Source: Methanolobus psychrotolerans
GTDB taxonomy: Archaea; Halobacteriota; Methanosarcinia; Methanosarcinales; Methanosarcinaceae
NCBI RefSeq assembly: GCF_002243045.1
Contig: NZ_MBKP01000040.1
Span: 1-64,000 of the forward strand
Length of the DNA stretch: 64,000 bases
Direction: 5' to 3'
Shown: positions 37,851-46,276 of the stretch, piece after piece
Numbering within the stretch: the first letter of the stretch is position 1
How the letters are laid out: every line of letters begins with the position of its first letter
Notes under the pieces: generated by a model
Told to the model about the DNA's origin: nothing
Seen by the model: the letters and a program-made list of their open reading frames with translations, nothing else
The model's database searches: none
Position numbers and translations under genes: made by a program

Positions 37851-38618
37851 TTAATTTGAGTTTAAATACTTAAAAACAACATTATTAAACTTATCCGATT
37901 GTTCAATTGAGCATACATGACCGCAATTATCAATTACCTCGATCTGGGAATTGCTTATTTTCTTACTGTATTTTAAAGTGTCTTTCAAAAAAAGATAGTC
38001 TTCATTTCCTGAAACATACAGGACCTTAATATCATCATTTAGTTTATCCAGCCAGGTTAAACTTTGTGTTGTTTGTGGAATAATATCCAACCATTTACAA
38101 AACTCATTGTAACCAAGTTTTTGTGCTTCATTTACAAAAATATCCCTTGATCTTTTATGATTCTTTTTAGGTAGTATAATGTAAGCGAAAAATCTGTAAA
38201 GGACCATATAATTGATCATTTTTTTGAAAGTTATTGCTAAGAACAGCAAGAACCTTGTTTTAAAATTGAATTTGATGATTCCTCCACCCATAATTAATGA
38301 GTTTACTTTTTCGGGATATAATACCGCAAATCGTAAGCATATTAAAGAACTAAAGGAAAAGCCCAGGAAATGAGCCTTCTTAATTTGATAATGATTCACT
38401 GTGTTAGTTATAAGCTTACATATTTTATCCAGGTCAAGATATTCATCTACTTTGTTCTTGTGCATTTCAAGCACAAGCAGGTTATAGTATTTTGAAAAGA
38501 ACTCGATCTGTTTTTTCCATGTTCTGGCACTACCTCCAAAACCATGAATAAACACTATCCATTCAGCAGAATCTTTTTTATGAAAAACCTGGGCACTAAA
38601 TCTTTTTTCTTCTGCCAT
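37851..38618 (-). CDS. Alpha/beta hydrolase
   Basis: The 255-residue protein has the alpha/beta hydrolase fold. The oxyanion motif VFIHGFGGSARTW lies near residue 22, the nucleophile elbow LGFSFSSLICL holds the serine, VSGNEDYLF carries the acid and DNCGHVCSIE carries the histidine. The substrate is unknown. Its start overlaps the end of the radical SAM gene by 23 bases, so it is the last gene of that three-gene cluster. It may act on the product or on a lipid-like substrate. Confidence 0.88.
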   Translation of the reverse strand: MAEEKRFSAQVFHKKDSAEWIVFIHGFGGSARTWKKQIEFFSKYYNLLVLEMHKNKVDEYLDLDKICKLITNTVNHYQIKKAHFLGFSFSSLICLRFAVLYPEKVNSLIMGGGIIKFNFKTRFLLFLAITFKKMINYMVLYRFFAYIILPKKNHKRSRDIFVNEAQKLGYNEFCKWLDIIPQTTQSLTWLDKLNDDIKVLYVSGNEDYLFLKDTLKYSKKISNSQIEVIDNCGHVCSIEQSDKFNNVVFKYLNSN

Positions 38619-39882
38619 CGGTTATTCCTTTCTTAAAAGAAAAATATTTTAAAAACATAGGAAAATTCTTCTGGTTATACTCTGGCATTTTCTTAAATAG
38701 TTCGTCTGATATTACTTCCCATTCTTTAGCTCGCTCATAACTTTTCTGAGCAAGATTTTCAGCGGATTCCGGGTTGGCTAGATGAGTCGATCTTGCATCT
38801 CCGGCATTGACCACATCAATGATTGCTTGTGGGTTATCTATTAAAGGGCATGGTCTCAATGGGTTTTGTGAGAATGGCTGAGCATCTCTAAAAGCAGTAA
38901 AGAATTTGGACCTGAGAGCTTCAGCAAGCGATACTTCATATATGTTCGAATCTGAATAGTGACAGAATGCACATGGCTCAACGTCACCCTTAGCATTGAT
39001 ATGAGCAAAACCAACACCTGCGCCAATACAACCAAACGATAGATGACCGTTGTTCCAGAAATCTATGACCACATAGTCGTGTTTTATACAGTAATCCCTG
39101 ATTTTTTCCTGTACATATGCCCTTTGCTGGGCGGTACATACCAATGAAAGATCAGCATCGCTTCCGACAGGAATATACTGGAATAACCAGCCAAACCAGG
39201 CACCTTTTGCTCGCATGTGATCAAGAAACTCATCACTTGCTACGGTCTTGTAATTCTTTGAATGATAGCAGGCTGAAAAAGCAAACGCAATGCCTCTTAA
39301 CTTTAAAATATCCATGGCCTTGATCGCTTTATCATAAACACCGGCACCTCTTCTGAAATCCGTTTCTTCTTTTGTGCCTTCAATACTTATGAAGACATTC
39401 AAATTCCCGACTTCAGCCATTTCATTGGCAAACTCTTCATCGATCAAAGTGGCATTAGTAAATGCACCGAATGTCATTTTGTTATGCTTTTTGCATAATT
39501 TGAGGATATCATCTTTCCGGAGTAAAGGTTCACCACCGGTCATTAAACATTCCATTATCCCTAATTCTTCGGCTTGATCTAATATGTTGTCAAACTTTTC
39601 ATATGAAATGTTATGGCCACTCTTATAATCCTGAGACCAGCAGCCTTTACACTTGAGATTACAATCACTGGTCGGATCTATCATAAGGTCCCTTGGAATG
39701 GAGCTTTTGTTTTTGAACCCTCTGTATAGCTCTTTCAAAGTAACGAAATTGCTCATGGTAAAATGAGTGGTCATACTCTTAGCAAAAAAGAATTGCTTAC
39801 ACTGGTAGACGTATGCTTTATGATGTGGGAAAGGAGGTATTTCTTCTCTTTTCCCGTTGATCATTAAATACTTCAATTGCAA
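38596..39882 (-). CDS. Radical SAM protein with SPASM-like C-terminal cysteines
   Basis: The 428-residue enzyme has the radical SAM motif CNLKCKGC near residue 73 (SDCNLKCKGCWSQDY). The glycine-rich GGEPLLRK follows. A C-terminal set of cysteines (FGCIGAG, EPCAFCHY and RPCPLIDNP) could hold an auxiliary Fe-S cluster. The reaction is unknown. It sits 11 bases after a membrane-anchored hypothetical gene and overlaps a hydrolase gene, so the three form an operon. The pair with an alpha/beta hydrolase suggests modification of a small molecule or lipid. Confidence 0.88.
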   Translation of the reverse strand: MQLKYLMINGKREEIPPFPHHKAYVYQCKQFFFAKSMTTHFTMSNFVTLKELYRGFKNKSSIPRDLMIDPTSDCNLKCKGCWSQDYKSGHNISYEKFDNILDQAEELGIMECLMTGGEPLLRKDDILKLCKKHNKMTFGAFTNATLIDEEFANEMAEVGNLNVFISIEGTKEETDFRRGAGVYDKAIKAMDILKLRGIAFAFSACYHSKNYKTVASDEFLDHMRAKGAWFGWLFQYIPVGSDADLSLVCTAQQRAYVQEKIRDYCIKHDYVVIDFWNNGHLSFGCIGAGVGFAHINAKGDVEPCAFCHYSDSNIYEVSLAEALRSKFFTAFRDAQPFSQNPLRPCPLIDNPQAIIDVVNAGDARSTHLANPESAENLAQKSYERAKEWEVISDELFKKMPEYNQKNFPMFLKYFSFKKGITDGRRKKI

Positions 39883-39893
39883 TACCCCGATTG

Positions 39894-40598
39894 TTATTTT
39901 TTAGTCACGGATACTTTTTGTGGAATAACACCGTCAAAAACAAATTCACCATCTGAATTAGAGGTCAAGCTGGTTATTTCAAGCCCCGGAACAACTGTAT
40001 ATATCCGGGGGAAGTAATCTTCCATTACACTTACGCTTTCATCCTCTAGATATTTATCCGGAAGCGAAACGGCTCCAAGAGAGAATTTTTCCGGATCCCC
40101 GCTTAATTGATTGTTTGTAACACTGATCCTTCCTTTACTATAGATATTCAGGCTATCTGGCAGCGGAAGAGGAACATCGTCTGCAACATCTGAATACAGA
40201 TCGGTTTTAAGTCTCTTTATATCAGCAGTACTCGATCCTTCCATAGTTCCATCTGGTAACACTTTTACTTGCAGATTATCAAACCACCAGAATCCAGGTG
40301 CAATTTCATTCAGTAAAGCCGTTGACTCTTCTGCAGTTAAAGTAAATTCTTTTCTTTGGTAATCTGAAAACTCGAAATCATAATCATTGATTGACTTCTT
40401 CTCTGCATCTTTTTTATACTCTTCCAGTTCTGCACCGGTCATGCCTTCATATTCTATTTGCATACCGGTTTTTTCCAGGGCACTTAAATAGTCTTCATGA
40501 GTGTAGTCAACTCCAAGATCTTTAGGCCCAAGTAATGAAAAACTTGCATAGACCCAAGATACACTAGCTAGAATTAATACAAAAACTGCTAATAACAC
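39894..40598 (-). CDS. Membrane-anchored exported protein, first gene of the radical SAM cluster
   Basis: The 234-residue protein begins with a hydrophobic helix (AVFVLILASVSWVYASF) and continues as a beta-rich exterior domain with FTLTAEESTALLNEI. The frame is open upstream through KEKGKLTYV-like basic residues, so the true start may lie further up at a weak codon. The GTG at 40598 is the first conventional one. I do not recognise a family. It precedes the radical SAM gene by 11 bases. It may be the surface partner of that cluster. Confidence 0.65.
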   Translation of the reverse strand: MLLAVFVLILASVSWVYASFSLLGPKDLGVDYTHEDYLSALEKTGMQIEYEGMTGAELEEYKKDAEKKSINDYDFEFSDYQRKEFTLTAEESTALLNEIAPGFWWFDNLQVKVLPDGTMEGSSTADIKRLKTDLYSDVADDVPLPLPDSLNIYSKGRISVTNNQLSGDPEKFSLGAVSLPDKYLEDESVSVMEDYFPRIYTVVPGLEITSLTSNSDGEFVFDGVIPQKVSVTKK

Positions 40599-41016
40599 AT
40601 ACGTGAGTTTTCCTTTTTCTTTGCTAATTATAACACCAGCCCTTATTCTAAAAATATTATAATAATTTCGGCTTCATTCTATTTAACTCAATATCCCAAC
40701 CGTGACAGCCAAATATAACTGAAGAGTTTATATTGTTGTATTCGAATGAATACGTAAATACAAACTAATTAAGGTATTTGACGTGTCTACTACAATAATA
40801 TATGTTTTGCTATCTAGTTCTAAAAAATCATATTTTATTTTTGATTAATAATTTTTAGTAATTTTAATTAAAAATAATATAAATTAAAAAAAATCAATTT
40901 ATATATAAATAAAATTTCCCTGTTTTTTATAATATTATGGGAGTTGTATTGTAAAATTGCGTAGTATAAGAAGCTTTAATACGTAATTGAAACCATATCT
41001 AATTTGGAGGAGTATT
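40599..41016. other. Very AT-rich divergent promoter region
   Basis: Some 420 bases, largely A and T, separate the radical SAM cluster from the small membrane gene. Several TATA-like blocks are present, including TTATATATAAAT near 40900-40911. No gene or clear repeat is visible. Confidence 0.5.
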
Positions 41017-41199
41017 ATGGAACATGAAATAAATCCCAAGAAACGGGTTTTTCCAACGTTTCCGGTAATAATATTAGTTACTGGCATTTTGTGGTTAATA
41101 AATGACCTGCACATATTAACAATTGATATTCCATGGTTTCCCATAGTTTTAATAATCCTTGGAATTGGATGGATCATCGACTTCTATAAAGGGAAGTGA
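41017..41199 (+). CDS. 60-residue membrane protein, LiaF-TM-like
   Basis: The ATG at 41017 follows GGAGGAGT, a strong ribosome site. The protein has two hydrophobic helices (FPVIILVTGILWLI and WFPIVLIILGIGWIIDF) and a basic tail. The helix pattern with Gly and Trp resembles the LiaF/LiaI transmembrane region. It lies 35 bases before a methyltransferase-like membrane gene with its own good ribosome site, so they probably form a two-gene operon. Confidence 0.7.
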   Translation: MEHEINPKKRVFPTFPVIILVTGILWLINDLHILTIDIPWFPIVLIILGIGWIIDFYKGK

Positions 41200-41234
41200 A
41201 ATCCATCATTATTTCTAAAGGGAGGATATAAAAA

Positions 41235-41834
41235 TTGATTTCATCCATAGTGATCCTTATTTTTTGTCTGGTGGGATTTGCAGCTATTCACAGCCTTATT
41301 GCAAGCCTGCGCTTTAAACGCCAAATCGTGCAGTTTTTAGGTTCCAGAGCAGACAAATTGTATATGCCGGTATACAGTCTCATCGCAGTTGTAACGCTAT
41401 TGCCGCTTATTTATCTGCTCTATAAGAATCCGGGACCGTTCCTCTACATAATACCATCTCCCTGGCGCTGGTTTATGGTCGGCGGACAGATTATTGCTGC
41501 CATCATTGGTCCAAGGGCTCTGAGGGATGCACCTCACAGATTTATGATACGTTCACAGCTATCTGGGCCAAATGCTCCTGAAGCAACTCCCCTGGATATC
41601 CGGGGTGTTTATCGATGGATAAGAGATCCTTTCCTTCTCTCCGGGTTGGTCATCATGTGGCTCACTCCTTTTATGACCGTCAACCTACTTATTATATACA
41701 TCCTGACGACCATATACTTGTTCATGGGGTCTCTGCACTGGGAAAGCAGGCTTGTGGCACAGTTTGGTGACGAATACAGGGAGTACCAGAAAAAAGTTCA
41801 CAGGGTAATTCCTTATTTAAAAGCACATCGTTAG
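41235..41834 (+). CDS. NnrU / isoprenylcysteine methyltransferase-like membrane protein
   Basis: The protein starts at a TTG preceded by GGGAGGA. It has about five membrane helices and the ICMT-type ending GVYRWIRDPFLLSGLVIMW followed by ESRLVAQFGDEYREYQKKV. This C-terminal RxP-like region binds S-adenosylmethionine in ICMT relatives, while the first half resembles NnrU. The substrate is not known; methanogens carry several such proteins. It is the second gene of the pair starting at 41017. Confidence 0.8.
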   Translation: MISSIVILIFCLVGFAAIHSLIASLRFKRQIVQFLGSRADKLYMPVYSLIAVVTLLPLIYLLYKNPGPFLYIIPSPWRWFMVGGQIIAAIIGPRALRDAPHRFMIRSQLSGPNAPEATPLDIRGVYRWIRDPFLLSGLVIMWLTPFMTVNLLIIYILTTIYLFMGSLHWESRLVAQFGDEYREYQKKVHRVIPYLKAHR

Positions 41835-41970
41835 AGACTTATAATTAAGCTCTCCAAATATCCCCGTCAAAGATAATTGAACATATAACAAAAATGGAAT
41901 CCAATGAATAAAAAGCATTTGTTTCTATTCATCTGGTTGTTTTCAGTTTGCATCTCTACCATCAATTCCT

Positions 41971-42786
41971 TTATTTTAGCGTGCGATCAAAGAATGTGAC
42001 CATTTGCCAGTAAGCATCTTCTGCTTCAAAGCTCCTTGATAACTGGCTTTCCTCAAGCACGAACCCATGAGGCTGTCCCTGGTAGACTTTTAGTTCAAAG
42101 TACTTGCCAGCGGCATCCAGTTCAGCAGCGTAACTGTAAATATTTGATATATTGCTTGCCTGGTCGCTTGTCCCATGAATTATCAGCATTGGAACATCAA
42201 GTTCTTCAAGTACATCAACGGGTCTGTCCGGTCGATGTTCCTCCCCACCCGAATAAGGGAAACCGTACCATGCAACCCCCGATACAAAATCATCTATTTC
42301 TGGAAGGAAAAGCATAGTGTAACGCCCGCCTGCACAAAAACCGGTCAGACCAAGGCTTGCAATGTTAACATCGGATCTGTTTGCCATATAGTCGACGGAA
42401 TCCCTGATCAATTGTGCTACAGTTGCATCGTCGGGAGATGTCTCAAAGGTCTGCCACCTGGGAGATATTACTACATAGCCTTCTGAAGCAAGCTGGTCAG
42501 TAAGATCCATATAGCCTGGTTCCAGTCCGTTGAATGAATGTATAAGCACAATTGCCGGTTTCCTGTCCCCTGTTGAAGGTGCAGCAATATAAACAGGATA
42601 GGTCAGATCGCCGCTGACAATTTCGATTTCCATTCCTTCAACCTGGATTTCTGTTCCAGTTCCATTGTTCTCCATTTCATCATCATCGATCCCATTTGTA
42701 ACATCGGTATTTTCGTTCATATCGCCAATACAGCCTGATATTCCTACAAAGGATATTACGAACAGACAAAGAAGTAAGTATTTCAT
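41971..42786 (-). CDS. Dienelactone hydrolase family lipoprotein
   Basis: The 271-residue protein has a lipoprotein signal (VGISGC, Cys19) and then the dienelactone hydrolase fold. PAIVLIHSFNGLEPG precedes a nucleophile elbow with cysteine, GFCAGGRY. AWYGFPYSGG, HGTSDQA and a catalytic His in QGQPHGFV follow. The Cys-Asp-His triad is complete. An Asn/Asp/Glu-rich linker joins the anchor to the domain. It should act outside the membrane as an esterase or lactonase; the substrate is unknown. Confidence 0.88.
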   Translation of the reverse strand: MKYLLLCLFVISFVGISGCIGDMNENTDVTNGIDDDEMENNGTGTEIQVEGMEIEIVSGDLTYPVYIAAPSTGDRKPAIVLIHSFNGLEPGYMDLTDQLASEGYVVISPRWQTFETSPDDATVAQLIRDSVDYMANRSDVNIASLGLTGFCAGGRYTMLFLPEIDDFVSGVAWYGFPYSGGEEHRPDRPVDVLEELDVPMLIIHGTSDQASNISNIYSYAAELDAAGKYFELKVYQGQPHGFVLEESQLSRSFEAEDAYWQMVTFFDRTLK

Positions 42787-42950
42787 TTGTAACCCCCTTC
42801 AATCCGGTACCATTAATTACACAAATGCTCAGCTGTCATGGAACTCCCTATCCATACCAGCAAATCAAAAATACCGGTCTATATTGAAATATATAATTCG
42901 ATATTATTTCTATAATACGCTTAGCTAATCGGGAAAAAAGATACTGTTTT

Positions 42951-43574
42951 TCAGACCAGACTGTATCCTAATTTTGAAAGTTCTACAAGTATAATTATAA
43001 GTATAAAATTACCTACAAGCAACGGAACAATCATTTTTTTGAATGAAAATTCAGCTATTGCAAGTGCTATTGCAATTATATCACTTGGAAGGGGGGTCAA
43101 AGAATACAGGAAAATTAGTAGCATAATCATTCTGTCATCAATATTTTCAATTCTTTTTGTCAGGGCAAGAACATAATCTGCATACCTGCTTTTGATACAG
43201 TTCTTACTTTTAGTACCCATATAGTAAAAAAGGAGATCTCCAGAAGTAAGACCAACGCTTGCAAATACTGCAATCAATATCGTATTTACTCCCCCCAGTG
43301 CTATTGTGATCAATGCTGTATAGAACGTTGTTGAGGTAAATGTGGAAACACCACCAATCATAGCAAGCATAAAGACAAAAATATAAACATTATTTACTCC
43401 CAGTTTATCAACAAGTTCTTCAGGAGGGTGATAGTAAAGAAGAATTGACCACGAAACAATGAACAGTATAATCACCCAGATAATCCGTGTACTTACTTTT
43501 CCGTCGTATAGGGGACACATTTTCACTTCATTTTGACTGTCTGCTGGGACCTCTTTTCCTTTTTTTGGCTGCAT
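42951..43574 (-). CDS. VTT/DedA-like membrane protein
   Basis: The 207-residue protein has five or so helices. The segment SGDLLFYYMGTKSK and the later YSLTPLPSDIIAIALAIAEF are typical of the VTT (SNARE-associated/DedA) fold, whose members scramble or move lipids. The N-terminus is hydrophilic and has CPLYDGK. The ATG at 43574 is accepted. It stands between the hydrolase lipoprotein and the divergent YggS gene. Confidence 0.78.
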   Translation of the reverse strand: MQPKKGKEVPADSQNEVKMCPLYDGKVSTRIIWVIILFIVSWSILLYYHPPEELVDKLGVNNVYIFVFMLAMIGGVSTFTSTTFYTALITIALGGVNTILIAVFASVGLTSGDLLFYYMGTKSKNCIKSRYADYVLALTKRIENIDDRMIMLLIFLYSLTPLPSDIIAIALAIAEFSFKKMIVPLLVGNFILIIILVELSKLGYSLV

Positions 43575-43728
43575 TGGATCTTTAATTTATTTGAACGTTT
43601 CCAGATTAAAATCCTTCCCCGGTCGGTATTGTATTTCAGTCTTATATGTTAAGAAAATGGACCCAAACGAATTTTTATATGAACTGCATTTAATTTAACT
43701 AATAATACTATAATCGTTGGGAATTCGA

Positions 43729-44379
43729 ATGTCAGTCACTCAAAATCTGAAGTCTATCTGTAATGAACTCAAAAACACCAAGCTTGTCTGTGTGACTAAG
43801 ACAGTGTGCTCTGAACGAATAAATGAGGCAATTTGTGCAGGAGCCACCATCATAGGAGAAAACAGGGTTCGTGAGTTCGAAGAGAAATATGATCAGCTCC
43901 TGCCATGTGAAAAGCATCTGATAGGACATTTGCAGACGAACAAGGTTAAAAAGGCAGTTCAATTTTTTGATCTTATCCAGTCGGTCGATTCGCTTAAACT
44001 GATACAGGAAATAGATACGAAAGCTGGAGCTGCCGGTAAAGTACAGGAAGTCTTCCTTCAGGTCAACGTAGGTAATGAGCCGCAGAAATACGGTTTCAAA
44101 CTCAACGATGTTAGACCGGCAATAACAGAGATCCGTTCACTCAAAAATGTCCGGGTGACAGGACTCATGTGTATACCTCCTTTTCTATCCGCTGAGCAAG
44201 TGCGTCCATATTTTAAGAAGATGAAGCTGCTTTTCGATGAGATAAAGCAGGAAAATCAGGATAACATCGAGATTCGGGAACTGTCAATGGGAATGTCCGG
44301 TGACTACAAAGTTGCAATAGAGGAAGGAGCAACGATAGTTCGTGTTGGTTCTGCTATTTTTGGTGACAGAAAACAGTGA
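43729..44379 (+). CDS. YggS/PLPBP family pyridoxal-phosphate homeostasis protein
   Basis: The 216-residue protein has the PLP lysine in CVTKT (Lys24). GENRVREFEEKY, HLIGHLQTNKVKK, QVNVGNEPQKYGF and MGMSGDYKVAIEEGATIVRVGSAIFG follow in family order. It binds pyridoxal phosphate without known catalysis and keeps vitamin B6 and amino acid pools balanced. I chose the ATG at 43729 rather than a TTG 12 bases upstream. It converges on the hgc cluster, with 76 bases between the stop codons. Confidence 0.94.
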   Translation: MSVTQNLKSICNELKNTKLVCVTKTVCSERINEAICAGATIIGENRVREFEEKYDQLLPCEKHLIGHLQTNKVKKAVQFFDLIQSVDSLKLIQEIDTKAGAAGKVQEVFLQVNVGNEPQKYGFKLNDVRPAITEIRSLKNVRVTGLMCIPPFLSAEQVRPYFKKMKLLFDEIKQENQDNIEIRELSMGMSGDYKVAIEEGATIVRVGSAIFGDRKQ

Positions 44380-44455
44380 GTTTAGAGTAAACGTTTTATC
44401 AGTCCAAATGTGCAGTTATAAAATGCAATAAAAAAGGGGCTTTAAACTCAATTAT

Positions 44456-44785
44456 TTATTGATCCCTTTTATTTTTAACACTCCCGCCGCAGCATGAACC
44501 GGTATCTCCTCCGCAACAACAATCAGCACTGTCCATGTCCTTTCCCCTGATCGTTGCGCCAATCATTGCCCATGCACAGCCGACACCGCTCTGCACTTCA
44601 ATTGCCAGGACAGGACAGTTCCGGGCACATGCACCGCATTCCATGCATGCGGCTGGCTGCGTAAGTTCAACATGTTCTTTTCCCTCAGTAAAAACTCCAC
44701 GGGGGCAGACCTGCGTACATCGCAGGCAATTAATGCACCTGTCTGGATAATACTGGAGAGTGTTTTCACGATAAGAATCAAACAT
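44456..44785 (-). CDS. hgcB: Mercury methylation ferredoxin HgcB
   Basis: HgcB supplies electrons to HgcA during mercury methylation. The 109-residue protein has two CxxCxxCxxxCP clusters: Cys17, 20, 23, 27 and Cys47, 50, 53, 57. Each would bind a [4Fe-4S] centre. Cys70 in SGVGCAWAMIG corresponds to the conserved lone cysteine of HgcB, which is needed for activity. The tail carries extra vicinal cysteines (Cys89-91 and Cys98-99), also typical, and may carry Hg(II). Its ATG shares the A of the hgcA TGA, so translation is coupled. It is the last gene of the cluster. Confidence 0.95.
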   Translation of the reverse strand: MFDSYRENTLQYYPDRCINCLRCTQVCPRGVFTEGKEHVELTQPAACMECGACARNCPVLAIEVQSGVGCAWAMIGATIRGKDMDSADCCCGGDTGSCCGGSVKNKRDQ

Positions 44786-45855
44786 CAGATCACCTTCATG
44801 ATCTTAATTATTCCCAGCAGGACTGTGATAAGTAGTCCGGATCCTGCCATAAGCGCCATGGCAGGTATATATCGGAAAATTTCTTTTTTAACACCGGTTC
44901 TTGAAGTGAATGTTGTGCAACCTGTAAAATTAAGGGCTAAGTATGCCGTCACTGCCGGAATTAGCAGAAGTGGAACCAGTGCTGTAAGCACAGTTGTCCA
45001 GAGGGGCATTGCAGAATCAGCAGCAAAGGAAATTGCAAATGGAATGGCAACAATCTCTCCCAGTATGAGTCCTTTTGTACTGAAATCATGCGTGGGAAGA
45101 AACGGAAGCAATATTGGAAAGAAAACGGTTCCTGTAAGTACTGTGGTAATTGCAGCAAGGGCTGCAATAGGGCCTGCAAGGAAGTAAAGAATGATAGCAG
45201 CAGCAATTGTTGGTACTATTGCATGGACCAGTTCCACTGGTGTGAGTACCAGCCTGTCCCTGAATGAGAATTGAACCTTGCGCATTTCGGGTGTTGCTTT
45301 GTGTGTTTCAAGGTATTTCGTAAGGTCACTGGCACGGACAGGGCCATATTCTACCCTGAAACCAGACAGGCGCTGCACTTCATGTGCCGAGATTCCCGGA
45401 GCACTGAGTTGTGGCAGTATGAGGGTACGGTGACTGACAATTCCGGCAAGCCCTGTCCATGCTATGCATCGCACGAGTTCATCTGTTCCGAATGTGCCCT
45501 TGCCTGCAGCACACCATACATTAATTCCCTTTGTATCAAGGACAAGAATATAACTATCTGTGTCTTCAAGTGCAGATCGGAGCGCATCAAAACTCAATGT
45601 GTAGTTTGCCGAAACAAAAATCATGGAATGAGCATCAGTTTTTCCTATTTTGTAAAGGCCGGGATTTACAATCTGTCCCATCCGGTTTACACCCCAGCGG
45701 ACCAAGAAGTGATTGAGCCTGTCGTTAAGCGTAAGCTTACCTGTAATCGTAGTGATTTCAGATGGCGGACTATTATTGATAAGATTTATGAATGGCAATG
45801 TATCCGGTTTCGATGCACATAGAAACTGTGAATCTCTAGTCCTATTTGTATCCAT
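44785..45855 (-). CDS. hgcA: Mercury methylation corrinoid protein HgcA
   Basis: HgcA holds a methyl-corrinoid and transfers the methyl group to Hg(II). The soluble N-terminal corrinoid domain contains the diagnostic cap-helix motif Asn112-Val-Trp-Cys115-Ala-Ala-Gly-Lys119, whose cysteine is the lower cobalt ligand. GTFGTDELVRCIAW follows, and TLILPQLSAPGISAHEV is also family-typical. The C-terminal half has about five membrane helices (from ELVHAIVPTIAAA to the end). The start follows AAGGAGAT, 19 bases after the hgcC stop. Length (356) and order match known HgcA. The methyl donor is probably the tetrahydromethanopterin pathway, by inference. Confidence 0.97.
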   Translation of the reverse strand: MDTNRTRDSQFLCASKPDTLPFINLINNSPPSEITTITGKLTLNDRLNHFLVRWGVNRMGQIVNPGLYKIGKTDAHSMIFVSANYTLSFDALRSALEDTDSYILVLDTKGINVWCAAGKGTFGTDELVRCIAWTGLAGIVSHRTLILPQLSAPGISAHEVQRLSGFRVEYGPVRASDLTKYLETHKATPEMRKVQFSFRDRLVLTPVELVHAIVPTIAAAIILYFLAGPIAALAAITTVLTGTVFFPILLPFLPTHDFSTKGLILGEIVAIPFAISFAADSAMPLWTTVLTALVPLLLIPAVTAYLALNFTGCTTFTSRTGVKKEIFRYIPAMALMAGSGLLITVLLGIIKIMKVI

Positions 45856-45874
45856 GTGCTACTATCTCCTTCCC

Positions 45875-46165
45875 TTAATCACCCTTGTGCATCAATGGAT
45901 CAAGTACTTCTTTTACCATTCCGCTAAGGTTCTCTGCCTTAATAAGGGCAAAACAGCAGATGCTACCGTCCTTTTCCCAGCTTATCAAAGCAAGCTTGCT
46001 CCCACTATTAATGCCAGCTTTTTCCCGCACATCCTTTGGAAGCACCATTTGTCCCCTTTCATCCACACTAAGTATTGCTTCTATCTTGTATGCAGAATCC
46101 GGATTACAATCACATACTAAACCATAAGAATTACAAGCTGTGTTATCTGCCTTTTTTTTAGTCAT
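45875..46165 (-). CDS. hgcC: HgcAB-associated AbrB-like protein HgcC
   Basis: The 96-residue protein has a SpoVT/AbrB swapped-hairpin DNA-binding core with IEAILSVDERGQMVLPKDVREKAGI and GSKLALISWEKDG. Its place directly before hgcA matches the HgcAB-associated family. It is a likely transcription factor of the operon. The N-terminal extension has Cys11, Cys18 and Cys20, and Cys70-Cys71 lie in the core, so metal sensing is possible but unproven. The ATG follows GAGGAT. It is first in the hgc operon and probably binds the palindrome in its own promoter. Confidence 0.85.
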   Translation of the reverse strand: MTKKKADNTACNSYGLVCDCNPDSAYKIEAILSVDERGQMVLPKDVREKAGINSGSKLALISWEKDGSICCFALIKAENLSGMVKEVLDPLMHKGD

Positions 46166-46172
46166 TCAAATC

Positions 46173-46203
46173 CTCATATACCTATGAGTTTTCTATATAT
46201 TTG
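46173..46203 (-). promoter_or_regulatory. hgcC promoter with TATA element and palindromic operator
   Basis: On the minus strand AAATATATAG (46202-46193) looks like a TATA box. It is followed by CTCATA-GGTA-TATGAG (46188-46173), a perfect six-base inverted repeat. Transcription would start near 46172, seven bases before the ATG, so the palindrome lies between TATA and start. One arm overlaps the ribosome site. A protein bound there would block transcription. Confidence 0.6.
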
Positions 46204-46276
46204 TATTTTTCTGAAAAATCAGATAAAACTTAAAAATAAGATGTAATGAAATGCAAAACAATGAATAATGTATCTC

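Noticed and set aside
44430-44475. Bidirectional terminator between YggS and hgcB
   Set aside because: AAAAGGG and CCCTTTT can pair, but the loop is long and includes the end of the hgcB frame, so the call is too weak to list as a feature.
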